This document shows, in pieces, positions 26,545 to 34,062 of a stretch of DNA of 64,000 nucleotides. This DNA comes from Pseudomonas sp. HN11 (GTDB taxonomy: Bacteria; Pseudomonadota; Gammaproteobacteria; Pseudomonadales; Pseudomonadaceae): NCBI RefSeq assembly GCF_021390155.1, contig NZ_CP089985.1:3359001-3423000 (forward strand), given 5' to 3'. Made by a program: the position numbers and the translations under genes. The notes under the pieces are model-generated. The model did not search any database. It was not told where the DNA came from and saw nothing but the letters and a program-made list of their open reading frames with translations. How positions within the stretch are numbered: the first letter of the stretch is position 1; every line of letters begins with the position of its first letter.

Positions 26545-28262
26545 AGTATTTTTCCGATCTGCTTGTCGACCTTCTGATCAACCAGGGCATCGAGTACGTC
26601 TGCTTCAACCCCGGCGCGTCATTTCGCGGCATTCATGACTCGCTGGTGCATCACCCCGACACGGCTGTACCGGCCATTCTGATGTGCTGCCACGAGGAAA
26701 TTTCGGTGGCCATGGCCCACGGTTATTACAAGGCCAGCGGCAAGCATATGGCGGTACTGGTGCATGCCAATATCGGCTTGCAGCACGCGAGCATGGCCAT
26801 CTTCAACGCCTGGTGCGATCGGGTCCCGCTGGTGGTGCTGGGCGGCAACGGGCCGATCGATGCCGCGCTGCGTCGCCCCTGGATCGACTGGATCCACACG
26901 TCCCAAGGCATCGACAAGTTGCTCTCGGGCTACACCAAATGGACCGATATGCCGGTTTCCCAGGCCGCCACGCTGGAATCGGTGCAACGGGCGCTCAAGC
27001 TGTGCGCGGCCGAGCCTCACGCCCCTTGTTATGTCGCCATCGACAGTGCGGTTCAGGAGGAGTCACTGGCTCCAGGGCTCTCACTGCCATCCGGTCCGGT
27101 TCGCCCGGAACGCCTGCCGGCACTGGACGATGAGCAACTGAGCGAACTGGTGAACCGCATGCTGGCGGCGCAACACCCCGTGATCGCGATTGATTACGCC
27201 GCGCTGGATGACGAGCAGGCCGAGCAACTGCTGGGGCTCGCCACCCTCACAGGCGCGGCGGTGATTTCACGTAACGGCCGCTACAACGTGCCCAATACCC
27301 ATCCGCTGGTGGTCCAGGACCACGATGCACAACTGATGGGCGACTGCGACTTTCTGCTGGCCCTGGAAGTTCAGGACCTGTCCGGGCTGCTCGTCCACTC
27401 CGGGCAACACCCCCATGACGGGCTCTACATCGCGACCCTGGGTACCCACTCGCTGTTGATCAGCAGCTGGGTGGCCGACAGTCAGAAACTGGTGTGCGCC
27501 GACCTGGCACTGCATGCCAACGTGGCGGCCTCCATCACCCGAATTGCACAGGCGGCGCGGGTATCGGCGGCGTCTCGCGATAACACGGCACAGGCGCTGG
27601 TCGACGAACGTAACAAGCGCATTGCGGCCCACAAGCAGGTGCGTCGCCAGGCGCTGCTGGCGCAGGTCACCCAACCCGCCGACGGCTTGACCATCGCCCA
27701 GGCACTGATCGCCATTCATGAAGCCATCGGCCACGAACGCTGGGTCTTGACCAACACCGGCAGCGTGACGATCGACACCCTGGTGCGCGAACTCTGGCCT
27801 ATCGAGCGCAGTGAGGCGTATATCGGCATGAGCGGCGGCGCCGGGCTGGGTTATGGCCTGGGCGCTGCAATCGGTGCCGCGGTCGCCCACAAAGGCAGCG
27901 GCCGGCTGTGCGTCAACCTGCAATCGGATGGCGACCTGCTCTATACGCCGAGCGCCCTGTGGACCTTGTCCGCCTACGACATTCCACTGCTGGTGCTGGT
28001 GATCAACAACCGCCTCTATCTCAACTCCAAGCAGCATGCCGAACGGATTGCCAACCTGCGCCAACGGCCAAGCGACTTGTCGAACCTGGCGACCAGCTTC
28101 CATGAGAACGAGGTGGACTTTGTTGCCCTGGCGAAAACCTTTGACCTCTACAGCCCTGGCAGTGCCGAGACTGCGGCGCAGATCCAGGAAAAGATCGCCG
28201 ACTGCCTGTCCTACATGCACACCCACGGCAAGCCTGCCTTGCTTGAAATCAAGACCCTCTAG
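26541..28262 (+). CDS. Thiamine diphosphate-dependent enzyme
   Basis: A 573-residue ThDP enzyme of the acetolactate synthase/benzoylformate decarboxylase family with the standard Pyr-central-PP layout. The activating Glu is in CCHEEISVAMAHGY (about residue 53). The ThDP/Mg motif is SDGDLLYTPSALWT ending in LVINN (about residues 461-490). Such enzymes decarboxylate 2-oxo acids or ligate them to another carbonyl, and some make secondary-metabolite precursors (carboxyethylarginine synthase, SEPHCHC synthase). The ATG overlaps the stop of the preceding gene by 4 bp. The neighbour with an enolase-superfamily fold recalls MenD plus MenC, but the N-terminal NPGASFRGIHDSL is not MenD-like. Substrate unknown. 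Confidence 0.87.
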   Translation: MKYFSDLLVDLLINQGIEYVCFNPGASFRGIHDSLVHHPDTAVPAILMCCHEEISVAMAHGYYKASGKHMAVLVHANIGLQHASMAIFNAWCDRVPLVVLGGNGPIDAALRRPWIDWIHTSQGIDKLLSGYTKWTDMPVSQAATLESVQRALKLCAAEPHAPCYVAIDSAVQEESLAPGLSLPSGPVRPERLPALDDEQLSELVNRMLAAQHPVIAIDYAALDDEQAEQLLGLATLTGAAVISRNGRYNVPNTHPLVVQDHDAQLMGDCDFLLALEVQDLSGLLVHSGQHPHDGLYIATLGTHSLLISSWVADSQKLVCADLALHANVAASITRIAQAARVSAASRDNTAQALVDERNKRIAAHKQVRRQALLAQVTQPADGLTIAQALIAIHEAIGHERWVLTNTGSVTIDTLVRELWPIERSEAYIGMSGGAGLGYGLGAAIGAAVAHKGSGRLCVNLQSDGDLLYTPSALWTLSAYDIPLLVLVINNRLYLNSKQHAERIANLRQRPSDLSNLATSFHENEVDFVALAKTFDLYSPGSAETAAQIQEKIADCLSYMHTHGKPALLEIKTL

Positions 28263-28271
28263 GAGCTTCTC

Positions 28272-29144
28272 ATGTCGATCATTTTCGAATGCGCGCGGGA
28301 CGGCCAGCGCTACGTCACCCGCCCCAGCTCCGTCGGGCCCTACACCCTTTATCCGGTGAGCGATCTGTACACGCTGCTGCGCGACACACCGGCGGGTGAA
28401 TACCCCGGCGGACCGCTGGAATACCTGCGCGAGCACAGCCCTGCGCCGTTGATCGTCGCGGACCTTGCCGGCTTCGAGCTGCTGCCCTGCCTGCAGCCGC
28501 CCGACCCACGCCAAGGCATGGTGTGCGGCTTTGGCTTGACCCATCAGAGCAAAGTCGCGGAACCACCACAACACGGCGAGCGCCCGGCCTTCTTTATCAA
28601 GGGCTTTGCCGACTCCCTCAAGCGCAGCGGCGACGTGCTGCGCATGAACCACGGCGCGCTGTCGGCATGCGAAGAAGCTGAAGTGGTGGCGCTGTTTCTG
28701 GTGGCCGATGACAGCCGCCCGAACTATATCGGCTACACCTTCGGCAACGACCTGACCGATATCGTCCTGGCCAAATCCAAGCGCAACTACCTGGCCTACG
28801 CCAAGTTGCAACCCAGCGCCATCTCCCACCTGCTCTACCGTCAGCCCCTGCCCGAGCTGATACAGGGCAAAACCTCTATCTACCGAGCGGGCAACCTGCA
28901 CTGGGAGCAAGGCTTCAGCACCGGCCTGTCGTGCCTGTGCTATGACGCCGACGACCTGTTCGGAACCCTTTGGCAGCACCCGTCGCTGCGCCTGCCCGGC
29001 ACGCTGATTTACCTGTACCTGGGCGCCGATCGCAACAGCGCCGATGCCGGCATCCACCTCAGCCACGGCGATACCGTGGTGTGTGATTTCGACAGCGGCC
29101 CGCGCCTGAGCAATTTGATCGAATGGGAGAACGTCCATGTTTAA
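28272..29144 (+). CDS. FAH-fold enzyme (2-keto-acid dehydratase/hydrolase-like)
   Basis: A 290-residue protein of the fumarylacetoacetate hydrolase fold. The metal-binding acidic set is seen as CEEAEVVA (about residues 133-140) and the Asp in GYTFGNDLTD (about 156-165). KGFADSLKR near 110-118 corresponds to the substrate Lys region. The following AYAKLQPSA resembles the AraD1/GguC-type 2-keto-3-deoxy-acid dehydratases more than true FAH. The family cleaves or dehydrates 2-oxo or 1,3-dioxo acids using Mg2+. TAGGAGC precedes the ATG, 9 bp after the ThDP gene, and the end overlaps the next gene by 8 bp. In this operon it probably acts on a keto-acid made or used by the ThDP enzyme. Exact reaction unknown. 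Confidence 0.75.
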   Translation: MSIIFECARDGQRYVTRPSSVGPYTLYPVSDLYTLLRDTPAGEYPGGPLEYLREHSPAPLIVADLAGFELLPCLQPPDPRQGMVCGFGLTHQSKVAEPPQHGERPAFFIKGFADSLKRSGDVLRMNHGALSACEEAEVVALFLVADDSRPNYIGYTFGNDLTDIVLAKSKRNYLAYAKLQPSAISHLLYRQPLPELIQGKTSIYRAGNLHWEQGFSTGLSCLCYDADDLFGTLWQHPSLRLPGTLIYLYLGADRNSADAGIHLSHGDTVVCDFDSGPRLSNLIEWENVHV

Positions 29145-29451
29145 GCGCATTGTTTTGCTCAAAAGCCCTGAAGCGGCCGCCGTATCCGCGCTGCTGCAGG
29201 AACTGCACGCATTTCCCGGCCAGGTGCCCGGCCTGGTCGCGGTGGAGGTGATCGCAGACAGCGGAGAGCGTTCGCTGGGCTTTGACCAGGGTTTTATCCT
29301 GACGTTTACCGACGAGTCGGTACTCCCTGGCTGGCGGGAACATCCGCTGCACGCGGGCTTGCGCCCCAGGTTGCGCGCGCTGTGCCAGATGTTGATTTTC
29401 GATTACCCCCTCCCTGCGCCCTTGCACCAGAAGGAAGACCGCTATGCCTGA
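29137..29451 (+). CDS. Dabb (stress-responsive A/B barrel) domain protein
   Basis: A 104-residue dimeric alpha+beta-barrel protein. The Dabb pattern is clear in GFDQGFILTF, then EHPLHAGLRPRLRAL and the final FDYPLP. Some Dabb proteins are cyclases or hydrolases (olivetolic acid cyclase, TcmI-like folds), others have no known activity. The first strand reads MFKRIVLLK and lacks the His usual there (HIVLFK), so an olivetolic-acid-cyclase type mechanism is not obvious. GGGAGAA precedes the ATG. It overlaps both neighbours by 8 bp, so it is an integral operon member. Confidence 0.75.
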   Translation: MFKRIVLLKSPEAAAVSALLQELHAFPGQVPGLVAVEVIADSGERSLGFDQGFILTFTDESVLPGWREHPLHAGLRPRLRALCQMLIFDYPLPAPLHQKEDRYA

Positions 29452-30154
29452 GTTTGAACCCACTACTGAGGTCTTGGTCATCGGCGGCTCCGCCGGTATC
29501 GGTTTTGCAATCGCCAAACTGTTCCACCAGCAGGGAGCAAGAGTCACCCTGGCCGGGCGCAGTACGGCGCGATTGCATCAAGCTGCGCACGACATCGGCC
29601 CGGACGTGGCAACCGAGGCACTGGACGTCATGCAACCGGCGCAGCTGGAGGTTTTCTTCGCCCGACCGACGCGCTGGAAGCATATTGTCGTCACCGCCGC
29701 CTCGCTGACCTTCGGCCCACTGCGTAGCGTTTCTCTGGAGGATGCCCAGCGCATCTTCGACAGCAAGTTCTGGGCGGCTTATCACATTGCCCGGCTCGCC
29801 ACCTTTGCCGAGCACGGCTCGCTCACGCTGGTCTCTGGGCGCTTTGCCCAGCGTGCCGGTGCGCAAACTGCGCTGATCAGCGCAGTCAATGCCGGCATTG
29901 AGGGGCTGGCACGTGGGCTGGCCAGCGAGCTTTCACCGGTGCGGGTCAACGTGCTCTCACCGGGTTTTGTCGACACTGGCATGCATCCCGCAGCACTGGT
30001 ACAAAAAATGCGCCAGCGCAGCCAATCACTGCCCGTCAAGCGCATCGCGCTTGCTGAGGACATCGCCTCGGCCGCCCTGTTGCTGGCGACCAACCCGATG
30101 ATCAGCGGCACTGTGCTGGCTGTGGATGGCGGCGATACGGTGACATTAACCTGA
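29444..30154 (+). CDS. SDR-fold protein lacking the YxxxK catalytic pair
   Basis: A 236-residue short-chain dehydrogenase/reductase fold. The cofactor motif is GGSAGIG (about residues 14-20), the catalytic-type Ser is in TLVSG (about 130), and VRVNVLSPGFVDT (about 166-178) is the usual post-active-site motif. The expected Tyr-x-x-x-Lys is replaced: the helix reads LISAVNAGIEGL, with Ile and Asn in the two key places. This is like the SDR subgroup (Lin1944-like) described as lacking the typical active-site residues. It may bind NAD(P) but use another mechanism or be non-catalytic. AAGGAAG precedes the ATG. It is the last gene of the rightward operon. Confidence 0.82.
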   Translation: MPEFEPTTEVLVIGGSAGIGFAIAKLFHQQGARVTLAGRSTARLHQAAHDIGPDVATEALDVMQPAQLEVFFARPTRWKHIVVTAASLTFGPLRSVSLEDAQRIFDSKFWAAYHIARLATFAEHGSLTLVSGRFAQRAGAQTALISAVNAGIEGLARGLASELSPVRVNVLSPGFVDTGMHPAALVQKMRQRSQSLPVKRIALAEDIASAALLLATNPMISGTVLAVDGGDTVTLT

Positions 30155-30194
30155 GGTTTGCGACGCCTGGGCGAAATTCTGAATCAAGACTGAG

Positions 30195-30208
30195 ATAGAC
30201 TGGTCTAT
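30195..30208. promoter_or_regulatory. Palindromic operator, probable TetR site
   Basis: ATAGAC-TG-GTCTAT is a perfect 6-2-6 inverted repeat ending 6 bp before the first ATG of the regulator frame and 54 bp before its preferred TTG start. Palindromes of this TAGACxxGTCTA form are typical autoregulatory sites of TetR-family genes. The palindrome is seen; binding is inferred. Confidence 0.65.
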
Positions 30209-30262
30209 ATCAGAATGTTACGGTTTTCGCCCATTTCCGCTGCCCGAGCCTGGAGTTCCGAG

Positions 30263-30835
30263 TTGTCCGTATCGAAAAAGCAGCATGTCGTCGACACTGC
30301 TACCAACCTGTTTTCCCAGTACGGTTTTCACCCCGTGGGCGTCGACTGGATCATTGAAGCCTCTGGCGTCGCCAGGATGACGATGTACCGTAATTTCGCG
30401 GGTAAAGAGGACTTGGTCAAAACCGTGCTGTTACAGCGCTCGGATCATCTGCTCAAGCAACTGAAGACGCGTATGGACGAAAAACCCAGTCTGGAAGAGA
30501 AGATCATTTCGATCTTTGATTGGCGAGGTCAGTGGTTCTGCTCGACCAGCTTCGCAGGCTGCTTGTTCGGTCGAGCGGTGGCCGAATTCCCGGAACGCTC
30601 GGATATCCGTGAGATTGCCCTCGATTACAAGCGCAAGCTTCATGGACTTGTAGAAAATGAAATCATCCGTCACTACCCACAAGAGACCGCTACGACACTC
30701 GCGACCTACATCATTATGCTGCTGGACGGCGCGACGGTGAGCGCTCAGGCGTTCAGTGGACGTCACTTTGCGAGTGATGCATGCGATGCGGCGTTAATGT
30801 TGCTTCGATTCAATGTAGGCAAGCAAATTCGCTGA
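30263..30835 (+). CDS. TetR-family transcriptional regulator
   Basis: A TetR/AcrR-type repressor, 190 residues from the TTG at 30,263. The N-terminal helix-turn-helix runs through FSQYGFHPVGVDWIIEASGV and MTMYRNFAGKEDLV. The C-terminal helical ligand-binding domain has no recognisable ligand signature. I prefer the TTG start because GGAG lies 7 bases upstream and the product begins just before the KKQHVVDTA helix. An in-frame ATG at 30,215 would add 16 residues (MLRFSPISA...) that do not look like the family. It lies about 60-110 bp after the SDR gene with its own palindrome, so it is probably autoregulated. The inverted AGAAACAT pair at 22.56-22.73 kb is a possible second target. Role in controlling the divergent cluster is inferred from position. 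Confidence 0.85.
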   Translation: MSVSKKQHVVDTATNLFSQYGFHPVGVDWIIEASGVARMTMYRNFAGKEDLVKTVLLQRSDHLLKQLKTRMDEKPSLEEKIISIFDWRGQWFCSTSFAGCLFGRAVAEFPERSDIREIALDYKRKLHGLVENEIIRHYPQETATTLATYIIMLLDGATVSAQAFSGRHFASDACDAALMLLRFNVGKQIR

Positions 30836-30840
30836 GCGGC

Positions 30841-30957
30841 TCATTGGCGCTCGAGTGGACTCCGGCTGTCGATCACCTTGTAGATCAGATCGCGTTTGCT
30901 GCGCGGTAACTTCTTGACCACGCTATTGGCCGAAGCCCTGACGGCTTCGTTACCGTC
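30841..30957 (-). pseudogene. 3' remnant of an unidentified gene
   Basis: On the minus strand an open 38-codon stretch ends in TGA at 30,841-30,843. It encodes a charged C-terminus (KKLPRSKRDLIYKVID, then RSPLERQ) with normal Pseudomonas codon use. It has no start codon and is cut at its 5' side by an in-frame TAG exactly where the 28-bp repeat begins. This looks like the end of a gene truncated by a rearrangement or element insertion. The parent gene is not recognised. Confidence 0.5.
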
Positions 30958-30980
30958 CTAGAGCCCAGTCAAAATGTTTT
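30953..30980 (+). repeat. 28-bp dispersed repeat, copy B
   Basis: Second copy of the sequence at 2,139-2,166 (one mismatch). It covers the last codons and stop of the RND transporter gene and abuts the 3' gene remnant at 30,841-30,957. So it marks a join between the metabolic cluster and the siderophore locus. Confidence 0.5.
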
Positions 30981-33900
30981 CGGCGCCCCTGAAAGTCTTT
31001 GAGCAACCGACATCACCTTCACAAATAATACTGGCACCCACAACACGCCTAGTACTGTTGCCGCGAGCATTCCGCCGACAACCCCGGTTCCGATCGCTTG
31101 CTGGCTGGCAGCACCCGGCCCGGTGGCGAGCGCCAGGGGCACCACGCCCAGGATAAATGCCGCTGACGTCATGATGATCGGGCGAAAGCGCAGGCGTGCG
31201 GCCTGGATCGCTGCATCTGCAAGGCTCGCACCTTGGGCATGCAGCGCTTTGGCAAACTCGACAATCAGGATCGCGTTCTTCGCCGACAGGCCAATGATCG
31301 TGATCAAGCCCACCTTGAAATAGACGTCATTGGGCATGTCCATGACGGTGACGGCAGCCACTGAACCCAGCACGCCAACCGGCACGATCAACAGCACGGC
31401 AAACGGTATCGCCCAACTTTCATACAAGGCCACGAGTACCAGCAGGATCGTCAACAGTGATAGACCGATCAACAGCGGTACCTGGGCACTGGATTGTTGC
31501 TCCTGCAAAGACAACCCGGCCCATTCCAGGCTGAAACCGGCCGGCAGTTGCGTAGCGATGTCCTGCAATGCCTGCATCGCCTGGCCGGTGCTGTAGCCGG
31601 CCGCGGCGTCACCGGTAAAGCGCAGCGATTGTGCGCCGTTGTAACGCACGATCTGCAACGGGCCGACTTGCCACTCGAAACGGCTGAAGGCCTCCAGCGG
31701 CACCAGTGTATTCTGCCGATTGGGCACTTGCAGGCGCAGCAGCGCTTCGGGTGTCTGGCGGCGGCTGCCGTCGGCCTGGACGATCACGCGCTGCATGCGC
31801 CCCTGGTTGGCGAATTCGTTGATTTGCTGTGAGCCCAGGGCCGCCGATAACGCGGCGCTGACCACATCGAAACTCACACCAAGGGCCTCGGCTTTTTCCC
31901 GATCGATGTCGATTTTGATCTGCGGTGCGTCCGCCAGGCCTTCATCGCGCAGGCTGCCGATCACCGGGGACGCCTTGGCCGCGGCGAGCAGTTGCGCGCG
32001 GGCGCCCAGCAACTCGCCGTGAGGGTGGCCGGTCAGGTCTTGCAGGCGCAGTTCAAAACCGGCGGACGTGCCAAGGCCATCGACCGCCGGCGGCACGGTG
32101 CTGAACACGGTGCCGTCGCTGACATCTTCAAAGGTCTGGGTCGCGCGCTGTGCCACGGCGCGGCTGGCCTGCTCCGAGCCGCGAACCGACCAGTCCTTGA
32201 GGCTGATATACGATAAAGCGGCATTGGCCCCCTCGCCCGAAAAGCTGAAGCCCAGGATACTGAGCACCTGGTGGGTGGCCGGTTGTGCCAGGGCGTATTG
32301 CTCCCAGGCGTTCACCGTCACCTCGGTGCGCGCTGCGGAGGCCGCTGGCGGCAGTTGGATATCGGTGACGGTGTAGCCCTGGTCCTCACTGGGAATAAAG
32401 GAGGATGGCAAGCGGTGATAGGAAAACACCAGCACCGCCAGCAATAACAGGTACAGGCAAACACTGCGAGTGCCCCGCCGCACCCAGGCGCCGACAACGC
32501 GCTCATAGTGTGCGGTCAACTTATCAAAATGGCGGTTGAACCCAGGCTCCCGCCGTGTCGGATCCAGAGGCGTTAGTAATGCCGCACACAGCGCCGGCGT
32601 CAGGGTCAGCGCGAGGAACCCGGAGAACAGAATCGATACCGACAACACCAAGGCGAACTGCTGGTAGATCACGCCCACCGAACCGCCCATGAAGGCCAGC
32701 GGCAAAAACACCGTTGCCAGCACCAGTGTAATGCCGACAATCGCGCCGCTGATCTGACGCATGGCCTTGCGGGTCGCGTCCTTGGGCGACAGGCGCTCCT
32801 GGTTGATCAAACGCTCGACACTTTCCACCACGACAATGGCGTCATCCACCAGCATGCCGATGGCCAGGACCATGCCGAACAGGGTCATCATATTGATGGA
32901 AAACCCCAACACCCCCATCACTGCCAGTGTGCCCGACAGGCACACCGGCACAACCACTGCCGGGATCAGGGTATAGCGCAGCTTCTGCAAAAACAGCCAC
33001 ATCACCAGGAATACCAGGACCATGGCTTCGATCAAAGTGTAGACGACCTGCTTGATCGCGGCCTGGACAAAGGGTGCCGTATCGTACGGCACGCTCAAGC
33101 GCATATTGCCCGGCAAGGTGCTCGACAGATGCTCCAGACGCGCCTTGACCGCCTGTGCGGTCTGCAACGCATTGCCACCCGGCGCAAGTTGCACCGACAT
33201 GGCGGCCACGGGCCTGCCGTTGAGGCGCGCATCGAAGCGGTAGTCCTGGCGTCCCAGTTCCACCCGCGCCACATCGTGAATCCGCACACTGGCGCCATCA
33301 TCATTGGCGCGCAGGACAATATTGCCGAACGCGCCCACCGACTCCAACTGGCCCTGAACCATGACGGTAGCGGTTATCTGCTGGTCCACCGGGCCCGGGC
33401 GGTCACCCATGCTACCGGCCGGTACCTGCACGTTCTGCGCCGCGATGGCTTTGCTCACGTCCGCCATCGACAGGCCATAACCCACCAGCTTCGCCGGGTC
33501 GACCCAAATGCGCATGGCGCGTTCGGCGGTATACATCTCCACGCGACCGACCCCGTCCACACGACGAATTTCATTGTTCACCGCGCGGGCCGCAAAGTCG
33601 GCCAGGCCGACCGAATCCTGCTGCTCGTCGGTGTACGACAGGGCATAGATCATCAGGAAGTTCGCGCGTACCTGCTCGACTTTCAACCCCTGCTCGATCA
33701 CCGTCTGGGGCAAACGCCCCACCACCCGTTGCAGGCGGTTTTGCACGTCGATCTGCGCGCGATCCGGGTCAGTGCCCGGCTTGAAGGTGACGGTCGTATC
33801 TGCACTGCCATTGGCACTGGTGGACTCGTAGTAGAGCAAGTCCGGCAAGCCGTTGAGCTCCTCTTCCAGCAGGCTGGTGACGTTGAGGTTGATGATCTGT

Positions 33901-34061
33901 GCCGACGCGCCGGGGTAGCTGGCACTCACGCTGATTTGCGGCGGCGCAACGTCGGGGTACTGGCTGACCGGCAAGCGGCCGAGCGTCAATGCGCCAGCCA
34001 ATACGATAAACAGCGCGATGACCCAGGCGAAATTCGGACGCTCAATGAAGAAGTCGGCCAT
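30969..34061 (-). CDS. RND efflux pump inner-membrane transporter (HAE1)
   Basis: A 1,030-residue resistance-nodulation-division transporter of the MexB/MexF/AcrB type. The N-terminus MADFFIERPNFAWVIALF is the normal family start, so I begin at 34,061 rather than at the longer open frame. Signature stretches include LPVSQYPDVAPP, the transmembrane segment with paired Asp (LVDDAIVVVESVERL) and GAIVGITLVLATVFLPLAFMGG, repeated in both halves. The ATG is 1 nt after the adaptor stop codon. No outer-membrane channel gene is adjacent, so it must borrow one. Position downstream of the receptor and dat genes suggests siderophore export or recycling, comparable to MexAB or PvdRT in pyoverdine producers, but substrate is inferred. 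Its last codons lie in the 28-bp repeat. Confidence 0.92.
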   Translation of the reverse strand: MADFFIERPNFAWVIALFIVLAGALTLGRLPVSQYPDVAPPQISVSASYPGASAQIINLNVTSLLEEELNGLPDLLYYESTSANGSADTTVTFKPGTDPDRAQIDVQNRLQRVVGRLPQTVIEQGLKVEQVRANFLMIYALSYTDEQQDSVGLADFAARAVNNEIRRVDGVGRVEMYTAERAMRIWVDPAKLVGYGLSMADVSKAIAAQNVQVPAGSMGDRPGPVDQQITATVMVQGQLESVGAFGNIVLRANDDGASVRIHDVARVELGRQDYRFDARLNGRPVAAMSVQLAPGGNALQTAQAVKARLEHLSSTLPGNMRLSVPYDTAPFVQAAIKQVVYTLIEAMVLVFLVMWLFLQKLRYTLIPAVVVPVCLSGTLAVMGVLGFSINMMTLFGMVLAIGMLVDDAIVVVESVERLINQERLSPKDATRKAMRQISGAIVGITLVLATVFLPLAFMGGSVGVIYQQFALVLSVSILFSGFLALTLTPALCAALLTPLDPTRREPGFNRHFDKLTAHYERVVGAWVRRGTRSVCLYLLLLAVLVFSYHRLPSSFIPSEDQGYTVTDIQLPPAASAARTEVTVNAWEQYALAQPATHQVLSILGFSFSGEGANAALSYISLKDWSVRGSEQASRAVAQRATQTFEDVSDGTVFSTVPPAVDGLGTSAGFELRLQDLTGHPHGELLGARAQLLAAAKASPVIGSLRDEGLADAPQIKIDIDREKAEALGVSFDVVSAALSAALGSQQINEFANQGRMQRVIVQADGSRRQTPEALLRLQVPNRQNTLVPLEAFSRFEWQVGPLQIVRYNGAQSLRFTGDAAAGYSTGQAMQALQDIATQLPAGFSLEWAGLSLQEQQSSAQVPLLIGLSLLTILLVLVALYESWAIPFAVLLIVPVGVLGSVAAVTVMDMPNDVYFKVGLITIIGLSAKNAILIVEFAKALHAQGASLADAAIQAARLRFRPIIMTSAAFILGVVPLALATGPGAASQQAIGTGVVGGMLAATVLGVLWVPVLFVKVMSVAQRLSGAPKTF

Positions 34062-34062
34062 T

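Noticed and set aside
27267..29162. A 631-residue minus-strand reading frame opposite the ThDP and FAH genes.
   Set aside because: The opposite-strand genes have clear catalytic motifs and ribosome sites. This product has no recognisable domain and reflects GC-rich codon structure.
30931..30949. CGAAGCC-CTGAC-GGCTTCG stem as an intrinsic terminator for the TetR gene.
   Set aside because: Only a 7-bp stem, no following T tract, and it lies inside the coding-like gene remnant on the other strand.
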